Positions 1-8,048 of a stretch of DNA of 64,000 bases are shown one piece after another. Under the pieces are notes generated by a model. That model made no database searches and had not been told where the DNA came from. It saw only the letters and a program-made list of their open reading frames with translations. Position 1 is the first letter of the stretch. Each line of letters begins with the position of its first letter. The translations under genes were made by a program, and so were the position numbers. Source of the DNA: Lachnospiraceae bacterium (GTDB lineage: Bacteria > Bacillota > Clostridia > Lachnospirales > Lachnospiraceae); NCBI GenBank assembly GCA_014804695.1, contig JAAUZJ010000030.1, forward strand, positions 1 through 64,000, in the 5' to 3' direction.

Positions 1-789
1 GGCGTGTCCGCTACCCAAATGGAGCGCAGGGGGATTGTGACCGAGAAAGGCAATAAAAACCGTCTGATAAAGGAGCAGAACCGACTGTTAAAAGAAGTCA
101 AACGCCGGATTGCAGAATTGGGAAAATGGGTAAAGGAAAAATCAGCACAAAAGGACAATCAATCCATCAATCCTATCCATTCCGTTCCTGTCCATTCCCC
201 CACGCTTCTTGAACTGCTGAATACTGCCATGCAACAGGCAGGACAGCCAAACAGCCGATACGGGAAAATAAGGGATTTGAAAACCTTTGCAAAGGCGGTC
301 AGCTTCTTGCAGAGCAATAACATTTCCACTCTGTCCGAGTTGCAGGAAACGCTATCGGGAATGAAGAAAAGATACTGGAATACCAACAGCGAGATAAAGC
401 AGACGGAAAAGCTACTCCACGAGCGGAAAGAACTGATAGAACAGGCGGAAAACTATCTCCAGTATCGTGAGTACCACAAGGCATACAAACAGACCAAGCC
501 GAAGAAACAGGAGGAATATGCGGAACGCTACCGCACCGAGCTTGCACTGTATGACCGAGCAGAAAGGTATCTGAAAGAGCATTTAGGGAGCGACACCAAG
601 CTAAGACCGAAAGCATGGAAAACCGAGGTTGCCGACCTCACAGCACAGAAAGACCGCCTTTACATTGAAGTACGCAAGCTGAAAGAGGAAGTTGCTGAAG
701 CCGAAACGGTCAAGAAGTGTGTTGAACAGGCAATACCGCCGACCGAACAGAAAAAGGAAAAGCAGAAAGACAGAGATATGTCGTTATAA
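1..789 (+). CDS. MobA/MobL-type relaxase, C-terminal part (5' end outside window)
   Basis: The reading frame is open to the left edge of the window, so this is the tail of a longer protein. It opens with a segment (ATQMERRGI..EKGNKNR) that resembles the region following the catalytic domain in MobA/MobL (MobQ) mobilisation relaxases. The rest is about 240 residues of charged alpha-helix and coiled coil, rich in Lys, Glu and Gln. Relaxases of this kind nick oriT of mobilisable transposons and plasmids; the catalytic His and Tyr residues would lie upstream and cannot be checked. A terminator hairpin follows directly, then a TnpW-like gene, which fits a mobilisable transposon. Family assignment is from sequence resemblance only. 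Confidence 0.7.
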   Translation, partial: GVSATQMERRGIVTEKGNKNRLIKEQNRLLKEVKRRIAELGKWVKEKSAQKDNQSINPIHSVPVHSPTLLELLNTAMQQAGQPNSRYGKIRDLKTFAKAVSFLQSNNISTLSELQETLSGMKKRYWNTNSEIKQTEKLLHERKELIEQAENYLQYREYHKAYKQTKPKKQEEYAERYRTELALYDRAERYLKEHLGSDTKLRPKAWKTEVADLTAQKDRLYIEVRKLKEEVAEAETVKKCVEQAIPPTEQKKEKQKDRDMSL

Positions 790-799
790 TCATTTACAG

Positions 800-824
800 C
801 GGGAAAGCTATCATAGTTTTCCCG
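800..824 (+). terminator. Rho-independent terminator after relaxase
   Basis: An 11-bp stem (800-810 with 814-824, one G-T wobble) with a 3-nt loop, followed by TTTTG. It lies 11 bp after the relaxase stop codon. Confidence 0.7.
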
Positions 825-854
825 TTTTGACATTCAGACGGAAAGGAAAATCAT

Positions 855-1037
855 ATGCAGGAAATTCAAGATGTTACAATCCCAAACAAGCCACCATGTA
901 TCAAAAGGACAATCGGAAATACAACCTATGAAGTATCATTGCATTTCAGCGAAACAAGCACCGAGAGCGCACATGACAAACTCAAACGGATCATAATCAA
1001 CGACTGTACCAATCCCAAGCAACGCCGGATAAAATAA
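855..1037 (+). CDS. TnpW-like transposon-encoded small protein
   Basis: A 60-residue protein with a good ribosome binding site (GAAAGGA, 9 bases before ATG). The central part (IGNTTYEVSLHFSETSTES..DKLKRII) resembles the TnpW family of small proteins found beside relaxase and recombinase genes in Clostridia mobilisable transposons. Their biochemical role is not established. It sits 65 bp after the relaxase and is followed by a terminator. No recombinase gene follows it here, so this end of the element is either the outer end or has been eroded. Confidence 0.65.
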   Translation: MQEIQDVTIPNKPPCIKRTIGNTTYEVSLHFSETSTESAHDKLKRIIINDCTNPKQRRIK

Positions 1038-1053
1038 TAGTCAGTATCAAACA

Positions 1054-1085
1054 GGGGAATGACGGCATATACGCTGTCATTCCCC
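1054..1085. terminator. Terminator hairpin between tnpW-like gene and convergent ORF
   Basis: Perfect 10-bp stem GGGGAATGAC (1054-1063) with GTCATTCCCC (1076-1085), then GATATCTTTTT. It lies between two convergent genes and could act in both directions, though the T-run favours the plus strand. Confidence 0.7.
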
Positions 1086-1106
1086 GATATCTTTTTATGT
1101 CCCTTA

Positions 1107-1802
1107 TCAGTCAAGCAGAGAAGCACTATCTGCAACAGTTTCAGTCACAAAATTTGCTTCATAGGCATTAGACGCTTTCGACAACAGCCTTTCATTGTTC
1201 CACGACCGTAATAATCGGCTTCTTTCTTGTTCCTGCTTTGCAATCTTTTCATTCAACATTTCCTGCTGCTGTTTTTTAACCTGCGCCCGCTTTTCCAGAT
1301 ATTCTTCCAGAAGCTCTTTTTGCCTTGCCTTTTTCTGACTTCCTGCGTCACTTCTGCCTTTTGCAGAAGAACTTCCAGAATAACCAACATTCTCTTTCAT
1401 GCCCTGCGTATAGCCGTAACATTTCTCCCATGTATCATCTATATGCATATATGAAATCTCCGGGATATTTCCCCCGAAATCAACAGCCTTATTCTTTGCC
1501 AACGCATCAAGAATCTTCTTCTCATATTCCGGGTCTGTCTGCATTCTCTTATAGGCAGCGTCCGTTATATCAATCACATCATTCCTATTTCGCTGCGACG
1601 GGTGGGTATACAGGCTGTTCATCTTTTCATTAAAATACTGCTTGTATTCCTCCAAAGTCATATCTTCTGGGGAAACAGAGCTTTTCTCTGTAACCTTATC
1701 TGCAAAACTGTTTGTTTCTCCCATGCTGTTTACGCTTCTTGTACTTTTCGTTGTTGCTACATTGTTCTGATAATAACTTTGTCCTACTCCACTAATAGCC
1801 AT
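1107..1802 (-). CDS. Unknown 231-residue protein, coiled-coil C-terminus
   Basis: The protein starts MAISGVGQSYYQNNV and has no signal peptide or membrane segment. It has a mixed N-terminal half (motif SPEDMTLEEYKQYFNEKM near residues 44-61), then a Lys/Gln/Glu-rich helix from about residue 155 to 200 likely to form a coiled coil. A strong ribosome binding site (GAAGGAGG) precedes ATG. Upstream is a sequence close to the sigma-D flagellar promoter, and a hairpin (1835-1842 with 1875-1882) would fold in the leader. Similar proteins are common in Lachnospiraceae but I know of no assigned function. The promoter suggests expression with the motility regulon, which is inference. Confidence 0.6.
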   Translation of the reverse strand: MAISGVGQSYYQNNVATTKSTRSVNSMGETNSFADKVTEKSSVSPEDMTLEEYKQYFNEKMNSLYTHPSQRNRNDVIDITDAAYKRMQTDPEYEKKILDALAKNKAVDFGGNIPEISYMHIDDTWEKCYGYTQGMKENVGYSGSSSAKGRSDAGSQKKARQKELLEEYLEKRAQVKKQQQEMLNEKIAKQEQERSRLLRSWNNERLLSKASNAYEANFVTETVADSASLLD

Positions 1803-1911
1803 TTTTTAATCCTCCTTCTTTACTACAATAAAAAATAGCGTTACTCTCTATCATAATTTCTATCCGTAGAAAAAAACGCTATCCGTAGCTCAATATTTAA
1901 TTCTATTTCAT

Positions 1912-1939
1912 ATATCGGACATAATTTGATTTTTATTTA
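1912..1939 (-). promoter_or_regulatory. Sigma-D (flagellar sigma factor)-like promoter
   Basis: Read on the minus strand: TAAA (1936-1939), 16 bases, then TCCGATAT (1912-1919). The Bacillus subtilis sigma-D consensus is TAAA, about 15 bases, GCCGATAT, so the -10 matches at 7 of 8. It lies 110 bp upstream of the 231-residue gene. Confidence 0.5.
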
Positions 1940-2105
1940 TGTTTATTTCTCTTTTTTTGTGTGTCCCATATCACATTCTAAATGTCTTAGCTGTTGTCGT
2001 CATTCATTGGGTAATTAGAAACACATATAACTGATAATTTCACATAATACAGAAACACCATAATGATAAAAAAGTCCTTGACAAATTGCAACAGGTCTGA
2101 CTGAT

Positions 2106-4634
2106 TTGGATTTAAGCAGTTTTAATACAAGCAAGGTTAAATATATGTTTGAGATGTTTATGGGTTGTGAAAATCTTAAGAATTTGGATTTAAGCAGTTT
2201 TAACACCAGCAATGTGATTAAAATAAATGAGATGTTTGATGGCTGTCGAAGTCTGACCAGCCTGGATTTAAGAAATTTCAACACGAGCAAGGCTATAGAC
2301 ATGAATAATATGTTTAGTGGATGTGAAAGTCTTGAAAATCTGGATATAAGCAGCTTTAACACAAAAAATGTTGGAGACATGACTTATATGTTTGCCTTCT
2401 GTTATAATTTGAAGTGCATAGATTTAAGCAGTTTTAATACAAAAAATGTATGGTCTATGGATTCTATGTTTTGTGAATGTACTGGTCTGGAAAGTCTGGA
2501 TTTAAGCAATTTTGATACAAGTGAAGTACGAGAAATAGGTGATATGTTTATGCGCTGCGACAGTCTGACAAGTTTGGATTTAAGCAGCTTTGATTTGAGT
2601 AATTTAGGTAATTATGAAGAGGATGATTATGAGGATTACGAGGATTATGCGCAGACCTATTCTTTCGGATATAATAATGAAGTTTTCACAGGATGCAACA
2701 ATCTATCTTTTATACGCACGCCGAAAAACTGCCCCGAAGAAATCAAACTGCCTACAGGAGCGTCCGGTACGGACAAATGGTATCAGGCACTGGATGCACA
2801 ATGTACCACCCTGCCGATAAGTCAATCCACCAGCATTGATTTATACAAAAATGGCTATCCCGGAGATGCAAACGGCACGAAAAAGGCTGCATTTATTTCA
2901 GGAATAAGCATAAACAACATAGTTTATAACGGACAGAATGCTAGATATTTAGGAACGGCAGTAGTAACGGATTCAAATAAAAATAAAATAACGGGCGCTA
3001 CCCTAACCTATTCTTATATAGGAACACTTGCAGACGAAACCGACTATAAGGAAAGTGCACAGGCGCCTTCCAATGCAGGAGAATATAAACTGCTCATAAA
3101 GGCGGAAAGTGATGATTATAGCGGACAGGCGTCATACAGTTTCCGCATAATTCCAAAGACTGTGGTGATACGTGCAGACTCGCTTTCTATTGATACAGGA
3201 GTGGTCCTGCCTGCTCTGGCGGACCTGTCATATACGGTGTCCGGACTTATAGGGGATGATAAGCTCACCGTAGAGCCAAAGTATACATACAGTGAAACCA
3301 ATATCTCAACAGCTTCTGCAGGCCGTTACGGTATTGTTCCATCAGGAGCATCTGCAGGGAATAACTATTATATAGAATATGAGGAAGGAACCTTAACAGT
3401 GGGAGATCCTGATGATGATTCATCATTTGAAATGGACGAAAGAAACGGCTTAGACTTAAGCTCTTTAAGCTGCACTATAGCCCCTGTCAAGGCTAAGATC
3501 TACGACGGTTCGGCATATGAGCCGACAGTAAAGGTTACGGTAACTGAAAACGGCAAGAAGAAGACTCTTGCGGAAGGCACCGACTACAGAGTGCTGTACG
3601 ATGGCAACGTAAACGCAGGAACCGGAAAAGTAATTGTCAGGGGAAGCGGAATATATAAAGGATATAAGGAAGCGTCATTTACAATCAACCCCAAAGCTGT
3701 TAAGAAGCTGAAAGTAGTTACCGGAGGCGTTGCAGGAACTATAAGTGCAGATGCTGTCAACAGCGGAAGCACGAGCCTGCCTGTCTATATTTATGACGCA
3801 GGCAAGCTTCTTACAAGGGATAAAGATTACACTCTGACATATGATTCAGTGAAGAAAGGAACCCTCACCGTTAAAGTAAATGGTGTGGATGGAAGTAACT
3901 ATACCGGAGAAACTAAGGCGAAAATAGCGGTATATGAGGGTGCTTCATCAGACAAAATTATAAACCCCGACAACGTCAGCCTGAAAAGTTATACTGAAAA
4001 GTACACAGGCAAGGCAATTAAGCCTGTTGTCGAAGTAAACATAAACGGAGAGGTTGTTTCAAACAAGAATTACAAGGTGCAGTACCAGAACAATAAAAAT
4101 GCCGGAACCGCCTATGTAATTGTAACAGGCAAGGGCGCATACAAAGGAAAGGTTGTAACAGCATTTGAAATAACCGCAAACACTCAGAAGCTGCATATAA
4201 CCAACATAATCAAGGCACAAACCTACAAAGGAAAGTATGTTAAACCGTCTGTTACGGTTAAGGCCGGAAACAAGAAACTCAAAAAGAACACAGACTATAC
4301 AGTAACCTATAAAAATAATCTCCATGCAGGAACAGCCACCGTCACGGTAACCGGAAAAGGTAATTACACCGGAACGGCAAGCAAGACCTTTACCATCAAT
4401 CCGTTAAACGTATCTAAGATTTCTGTTAAAGGAACATGGAAAGACAGCGATGGAGACAACATTAAAGACGGAGGCGCATTGACAGTAACTTATGGCAAGA
4501 GACTGCTGAAGGAAGGCGTTGACTACACACTCGAAGCCGGCGAAATCAAGAAAAATAAGATCAAGGTTACGTTGACAGCAGCAGAGGGCAGCGACTTCAC
4601 AGGCAGCGTGGTTAAGACGCTGAAAATGGAGTAG
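2106..4634 (+). CDS. BspA-like leucine-rich-repeat surface protein, 5'-truncated
   Basis: The N-terminal 200 residues are repeats of the form LDLSSFNTSKVxxMxxMFxGCxxL (DUF285/BspA type), followed by repeated beta-rich modules with the pattern YDG..Y..NVNAGTGKVIVRGSGIYKG and AGTATVTVTGKGNYTG (MBG-like). Such proteins are normally secreted adhesins. Here there is no signal peptide, no ribosome binding site, and the frame opens in the middle of a repeat, only 8 codons after an in-frame TGA at 2079-2081. A TTG at 2106 is the first possible start. The natural N-terminus is therefore missing and the gene is probably a pseudogene fragment. The C-terminus (LKME) shows no LPXTG sorting signal. The upstream 2.1 kb is mobile-element DNA, suggesting truncation by insertion. 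Confidence 0.75.
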   Translation: MDLSSFNTSKVKYMFEMFMGCENLKNLDLSSFNTSNVIKINEMFDGCRSLTSLDLRNFNTSKAIDMNNMFSGCESLENLDISSFNTKNVGDMTYMFAFCYNLKCIDLSSFNTKNVWSMDSMFCECTGLESLDLSNFDTSEVREIGDMFMRCDSLTSLDLSSFDLSNLGNYEEDDYEDYEDYAQTYSFGYNNEVFTGCNNLSFIRTPKNCPEEIKLPTGASGTDKWYQALDAQCTTLPISQSTSIDLYKNGYPGDANGTKKAAFISGISINNIVYNGQNARYLGTAVVTDSNKNKITGATLTYSYIGTLADETDYKESAQAPSNAGEYKLLIKAESDDYSGQASYSFRIIPKTVVIRADSLSIDTGVVLPALADLSYTVSGLIGDDKLTVEPKYTYSETNISTASAGRYGIVPSGASAGNNYYIEYEEGTLTVGDPDDDSSFEMDERNGLDLSSLSCTIAPVKAKIYDGSAYEPTVKVTVTENGKKKTLAEGTDYRVLYDGNVNAGTGKVIVRGSGIYKGYKEASFTINPKAVKKLKVVTGGVAGTISADAVNSGSTSLPVYIYDAGKLLTRDKDYTLTYDSVKKGTLTVKVNGVDGSNYTGETKAKIAVYEGASSDKIINPDNVSLKSYTEKYTGKAIKPVVEVNINGEVVSNKNYKVQYQNNKNAGTAYVIVTGKGAYKGKVVTAFEITANTQKLHITNIIKAQTYKGKYVKPSVTVKAGNKKLKKNTDYTVTYKNNLHAGTATVTVTGKGNYTGTASKTFTINPLNVSKISVKGTWKDSDGDNIKDGGALTVTYGKRLLKEGVDYTLEAGEIKKNKIKVTLTAAEGSDFTGSVVKTLKME

Positions 4635-4845
4635 TACGTTTATTGCGTTTATATGAGGTGATACTGCTGTTTCCGGGTGGCGCTTATAGAATAACAACTG
4701 ATACTTATCTGTCAGAGGCGGTTCTGGAAACGGCAGCAATGCCGCGGACACTGCATTTACAACGTGCTGTTGCAGTGAGTGGCAAACAGTTATTTGAGAA
4801 GGACTATAAATACTACTTATTTTATAATGCAAAGGAAATAAAAAT

Positions 4846-6489
4846 ATGAAGATTATTAATGAGATGAAAATAAAAACGGTAAGTCTATGTTTTATAATGA
4901 TTTTATTATTAACGGCGTGTGGTAAAGAAATACCAGAAACTACAACAAACAGTGCCGATCCTTTTACGGAGGAAAAACATATAACGGTTGATGACGTAAA
5001 TGAAGCATTTTATCAGGCAGAAGAAGAAGAAACTAGAAAAGCATACGCAGACAGGGACAAAATATCCTGCGCATTATATGAGCAAAATTCAGATAAATAT
5101 GTAAAGATAAGCATTCCTCAAGAATTTCTGGATGAAAATGCAGACTTTGTACCTGACGATAAGGGAGCTATAAATACTTCATTACTGGTTGATGGTGTAT
5201 CATTTACATTATCTATTTCTGTAGTGAATTATGACTACAATAGTGGAAACTATGCAAAAAATTTAATATATCGAAATCATAAGCCAAATCATGCCATGGG
5301 ATACACCGAAATATCAGCTCCAAACGGCACTAATGGTTCTTTTAAATCTGCTTATTATAAAGATGGGGAAATGACAACTAATAAATATATGAATATCGGT
5401 AATGATGTAGTAATTAATATCACTTTGAATACAGGGCATAAATTTTCTTCGAGTACTGAGTCGTACGATATAGTCGATGCGGTGTATGTTTCTTATATTG
5501 ATGCAGATGAAGCCGAAAGTATTAACAAAATAGCTTATGAAATATCTGATGAAATAAGAGAAAATGCAGGATATCTGGAATTAAGAAATCCATATATAAT
5601 GGACGGTGCAGATATCCTTTCCTCTGATGCTGAAGCAGTAACTAATATGCACCTATTTATAAATGAAAATGGGGGTTACATTGAAAGCATGGGCTATGAT
5701 AGAAGTACAGTGACAGATATCTCAGAACTCAAATATTTTAAGAACCTGAAAAAATTATATATAGACTATATAGCAATTAACGTAGGGGGACCAGGTAACC
5801 TGCACGGATGGGAAGAATTAACTGATTTGGCAAATCTGGAAGTAATTGTTCTTGATGTGAGAGACGATGATGGCACAGATATAGATATTGATCTCAGTGG
5901 ATTATCTTATTTACCAAATCTGAAAGCTCTATGTTTGCACTATAGTGGAGCTCCCGACAAAATATTTAATATTGAAACACTTGAAGGGCTGCAGCATTTA
6001 GAACAGCTTAAAATAGTCTCCTCCGGATTAGAAGGTATTAATGTGTTAAGTACGCTGCCGAAACTCACCAGATTAAATATATATGCAAACGGGTTTATCG
6101 ATTTAAATGAATTAAAAAGCATCAAAAATCTGGAAGATCTGGAAATAGAATATTTTAGTAAAAATGGATACTCTCCCGGATATCTTGTTTCGGGATATTC
6201 AGCATTAACCGAAATGCCTAATTTAAAGATCCTAAATATAGAAAATCTGAATGAAAGACTTGATATTAGCCTGTTAAACAGTTTAGAGAATTTAGAAAAG
6301 GTAAAAATATACAGTTCCGTTAGTGTGTCATCAGTGGAGGAATTAAATAATCCCAATATTAAATATGCAAACCTTAGTGCTTCATTATTTGAAGATCCTA
6401 CACCCAGTCCGGATTGTCAGTATTTTGAGATTGAACATAGCTTTGAATTTTCGCAATGGCTATGGGATGAAGAGGAATATAATCAATAA
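4846..6489 (+). CDS. Leucine-rich-repeat lipoprotein
   Basis: A 547-residue protein with a lipoprotein signal: basic start, hydrophobic stretch and lipobox LLTAC with Cys25 as the predicted lipid anchor. A ribosome binding site (AAAGGA) lies 9 bases before ATG. Residues about 30-270 are an uncharacterised extracellular domain. Residues about 270-520 contain irregular leucine-rich repeats (L..L..L..L.. with NLKKLYI, NLEVIVLDV, NLKALCL, HLEQLKIV, KLTRLNIY, NLEDLEIE). LRR lipoproteins generally bind other macromolecules at the cell surface; the ligand is unknown. It is followed by a strong terminator and is probably monocistronic. The 210 bp before it carries no convincing gene. Confidence 0.8.
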   Translation: MKIINEMKIKTVSLCFIMILLLTACGKEIPETTTNSADPFTEEKHITVDDVNEAFYQAEEEETRKAYADRDKISCALYEQNSDKYVKISIPQEFLDENADFVPDDKGAINTSLLVDGVSFTLSISVVNYDYNSGNYAKNLIYRNHKPNHAMGYTEISAPNGTNGSFKSAYYKDGEMTTNKYMNIGNDVVINITLNTGHKFSSSTESYDIVDAVYVSYIDADEAESINKIAYEISDEIRENAGYLELRNPYIMDGADILSSDAEAVTNMHLFINENGGYIESMGYDRSTVTDISELKYFKNLKKLYIDYIAINVGGPGNLHGWEELTDLANLEVIVLDVRDDDGTDIDIDLSGLSYLPNLKALCLHYSGAPDKIFNIETLEGLQHLEQLKIVSSGLEGINVLSTLPKLTRLNIYANGFIDLNELKSIKNLEDLEIEYFSKNGYSPGYLVSGYSALTEMPNLKILNIENLNERLDISLLNSLENLEKVKIYSSVSVSSVEELNNPNIKYANLSASLFEDPTPSPDCQYFEIEHSFEFSQWLWDEEEYNQ

Positions 6490-6539
6490 TTTTTCAATAT
6501 TAATATTCAGAAAATAAGTGGAGAATTAACTTTAGTCAT

Positions 6540-6562
6540 GGCTGCCGGCTAAGCCGGCAGCC
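6540..6562 (+). terminator. Strong terminator hairpin after LRR lipoprotein
   Basis: Perfect 10-bp GC-rich stem GGCTGCCGGC (6540-6549) with GCCGGCAGCC (6553-6562), 3-nt loop, followed by a T-rich tract (TGTTCTGTCTTTCTTT). Confidence 0.8.
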
Positions 6563-6699
6563 TGTTCTGTCTTTCTTTCATATGCAAAATTTCCCTAAAT
6601 TTCCCCCAATTTTATAAAAATAAAACCTCTTTAACTGCAACCTTTTCAAACTTTTTCCTCTCTTTTGTAAATATAACTCCAAAAAGAAAGGAAAATCAG

Positions 6700-6999
6700 A
6701 TGAAAAAAGGAGAAATTAAGCCGGAAACCCGGCAGAAAACAGAGAGCTCGCAAAATAAACAGGAGGAAGTTAAAAAGGAAGAAGTAGAAAAAATGCACGA
6801 GGTGGAACAAAACAAGGATTTTTTCAGGTGTGAAAGTGAAGAAAACGCCATTAATCAGGGCTGTCTGCAAAAGACGCTGAGTGCAGAAACAAATAAGAAA
6901 GCACATGTTATTTTATGCTTGATTAGAAAACCGGATAATAGAATGTGCATTTTGGAAAAGGAGGTAGTAAGGCGGTATGTGGATACATATAGCAGGTGA
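6700..6999 (+). CDS. Small charged unknown protein upstream of ECF sigma factor
   Basis: A 99-residue ORF with a fair ribosome binding site (AAAGGA, 10 bases before ATG). The first half is very rich in Lys and Glu and likely disordered; the second half (AHVILCLIRKPDNRMCILEKEVVRRYVDTYSR) looks folded. It overlaps the next ORF by 23 bases, which supports translational coupling. No family recognised. It could be non-coding, so confidence is limited. Confidence 0.45.
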   Translation: MKKGEIKPETRQKTESSQNKQEEVKKEEVEKMHEVEQNKDFFRCESEENAINQGCLQKTLSAETNKKAHVILCLIRKPDNRMCILEKEVVRRYVDTYSR

Positions 7000-7210
7000 A
7001 GTAATGGATGAAATGGTGGAAGAAGAAAACAGCAGCAGATACCATATTTCTGCAGACGGAACAGAATACGAAGTGATCGTTAAAGGAAGACAGGCAATGA
7101 AGGATTATCTGTTTGTAAGAAAGCATCAGCAGGTTGAAATTTATGGAACTTTAGAGGCAAAGAAAATTTTTTCAGAAAAAACCAGAATACAGCTTCAAAA
7201 GAGAATGTGA
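6977..7210 (+). CDS. Small unknown protein, possible OB-like fold
   Basis: A 77-residue ORF starting within the end of the previous ORF, with AAGGAGG about 12 bases upstream of ATG. The segment from residue 20 on (YHISADGTEYEVIVKGR..DYLFVRKHQQVEIYGTLE) has the alternating pattern of a small beta-barrel, reminiscent of OB folds; this is a guess from pattern only. It lies 43 bp upstream of an ECF sigma gene and is probably cotranscribed with it. Confidence 0.5.
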   Translation: MWIHIAGEVMDEMVEEENSSRYHISADGTEYEVIVKGRQAMKDYLFVRKHQQVEIYGTLEAKKIFSEKTRIQLQKRM

Positions 7211-7253
7211 ACATTTCGGATATAGACACCGGAACAAGGAGGAGATAAAGAAG

Positions 7254-7943
7254 ATGAAAGCACCAGAAGAGCTGCAAACGGCAGTAGAGAGGTACAGGAA
7301 TGGAGATAAGAGCTATTTTGACCAGATTTACAAGCTGTCCCATAGATATCTGTATGTCTGTATAAAGCATATAGTAAAGGATAAGGAGATTACAAGAGAT
7401 ATGCTGCAGGAAACTTATCTGGAAATAAGCAGAAGCATTGAACAGTTGAGGAATACGGAGGATTTTATTAACTGGGCGGTTGTGATTGCAAGGAGGAAGT
7501 GTTACGCCTATCTTAATAAAACGGATAAACTGTTCTTGTCTGACACGGGTAATGAAGGCGACAGACAGGAGATTTTTGAGAGTATTGCGGATGATGAAGC
7601 ATTTATTCCGGAATCTATAATGCAGGATAAGGAGAAGAGGATGATGATAAAGAATATCATCGATGATTTAAGCGATATGCAGAGACTGTGCGTAATCGGA
7701 TATTATTATAATGAACAGAAGCAGGAGGAAATATCGGAGGAACTGGGGATACCGCTAAATACTGTGAAGTCCCACCTAAGCCGTGCAAAAGCGAAACTTA
7801 AAGAGGGTATTTTGGCATTGGAAAGAAAAAAAGATACAAAGCTATATGCAATTCTGCCGTTCTTGCTGCTTTTATTTACAAAGGAGGCACAGGAGTGTGA
7901 ACCTGTGCCGATGTCGCCGGCATTGAAAGAGCTTATGGTGTAA
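7254..7943 (+). CDS. ECF-type RNA polymerase sigma factor with hydrophobic C-terminal tail
   Basis: 229 residues. Region sigma-2 lies at about residues 15-85 (DMLQETYLEISRSIEQLRNTEDFINWAVVIARRKCYAYL) and sigma-4 at about 135-185, with the helix-turn-helix QEEISEELGIPLNTVKSHLSRAKAKLKEG. It directs RNA polymerase to a specific promoter set. Unusually, a hydrophobic segment (LYAILPFLLLLF, about residues 198-209) and a 20-residue tail follow sigma-4, suggesting membrane association. No anti-sigma gene follows on the same strand; the two small ORFs upstream are candidate partners. A ribosome binding site (AAGGAGGAG) precedes ATG. Confidence 0.8.
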   Translation: MKAPEELQTAVERYRNGDKSYFDQIYKLSHRYLYVCIKHIVKDKEITRDMLQETYLEISRSIEQLRNTEDFINWAVVIARRKCYAYLNKTDKLFLSDTGNEGDRQEIFESIADDEAFIPESIMQDKEKRMMIKNIIDDLSDMQRLCVIGYYYNEQKQEEISEELGIPLNTVKSHLSRAKAKLKEGILALERKKDTKLYAILPFLLLLFTKEAQECEPVPMSPALKELMV

Positions 7944-7974
7944 AAATAAAGCGTTGCAGGCGTCAGTATATATT

Positions 7975-8003
7975 TGTGGCTGGTTTACATAACACCAGCC
8001 ACA
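7975..8003. terminator. Bidirectional terminator between sigma gene and rsiV-like gene
   Basis: Perfect 10-bp stem TGTGGCTGGT (7975-7984) with ACCAGCCACA (7994-8003), then TTTTCTTTT. One arm lies inside a tandem duplication of the end of the convergent rsiV-like gene. Confidence 0.75.
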
Positions 8004-8048
8004 TTTTCTTTTGGAATTACATAATACCAGCCACAACCTCTTGTGGAA
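7985..8048. repeat. 32-bp tandem duplication covering the 3' end of the rsiV-like gene
   Basis: Units 7985-8016 and 8017-8048 both begin TTACATAA and end TTTTGGAA or TTGTGGAA. The inner unit encodes the last residues IPQEVVAGIM plus stop of the RsiV-like protein. The outer unit would encode IPKENVAGVM plus stop but lies after the stop in another phase, because 32 is not a multiple of three. Confidence 0.7.

Noticed and set aside
4643-4849. 68-codon ORF between the BspA-like gene and the LRR lipoprotein.
   Set aside because: No ribosome binding site, atypical composition and overlap with the ribosome binding site and start of the lipoprotein gene; probably spurious.
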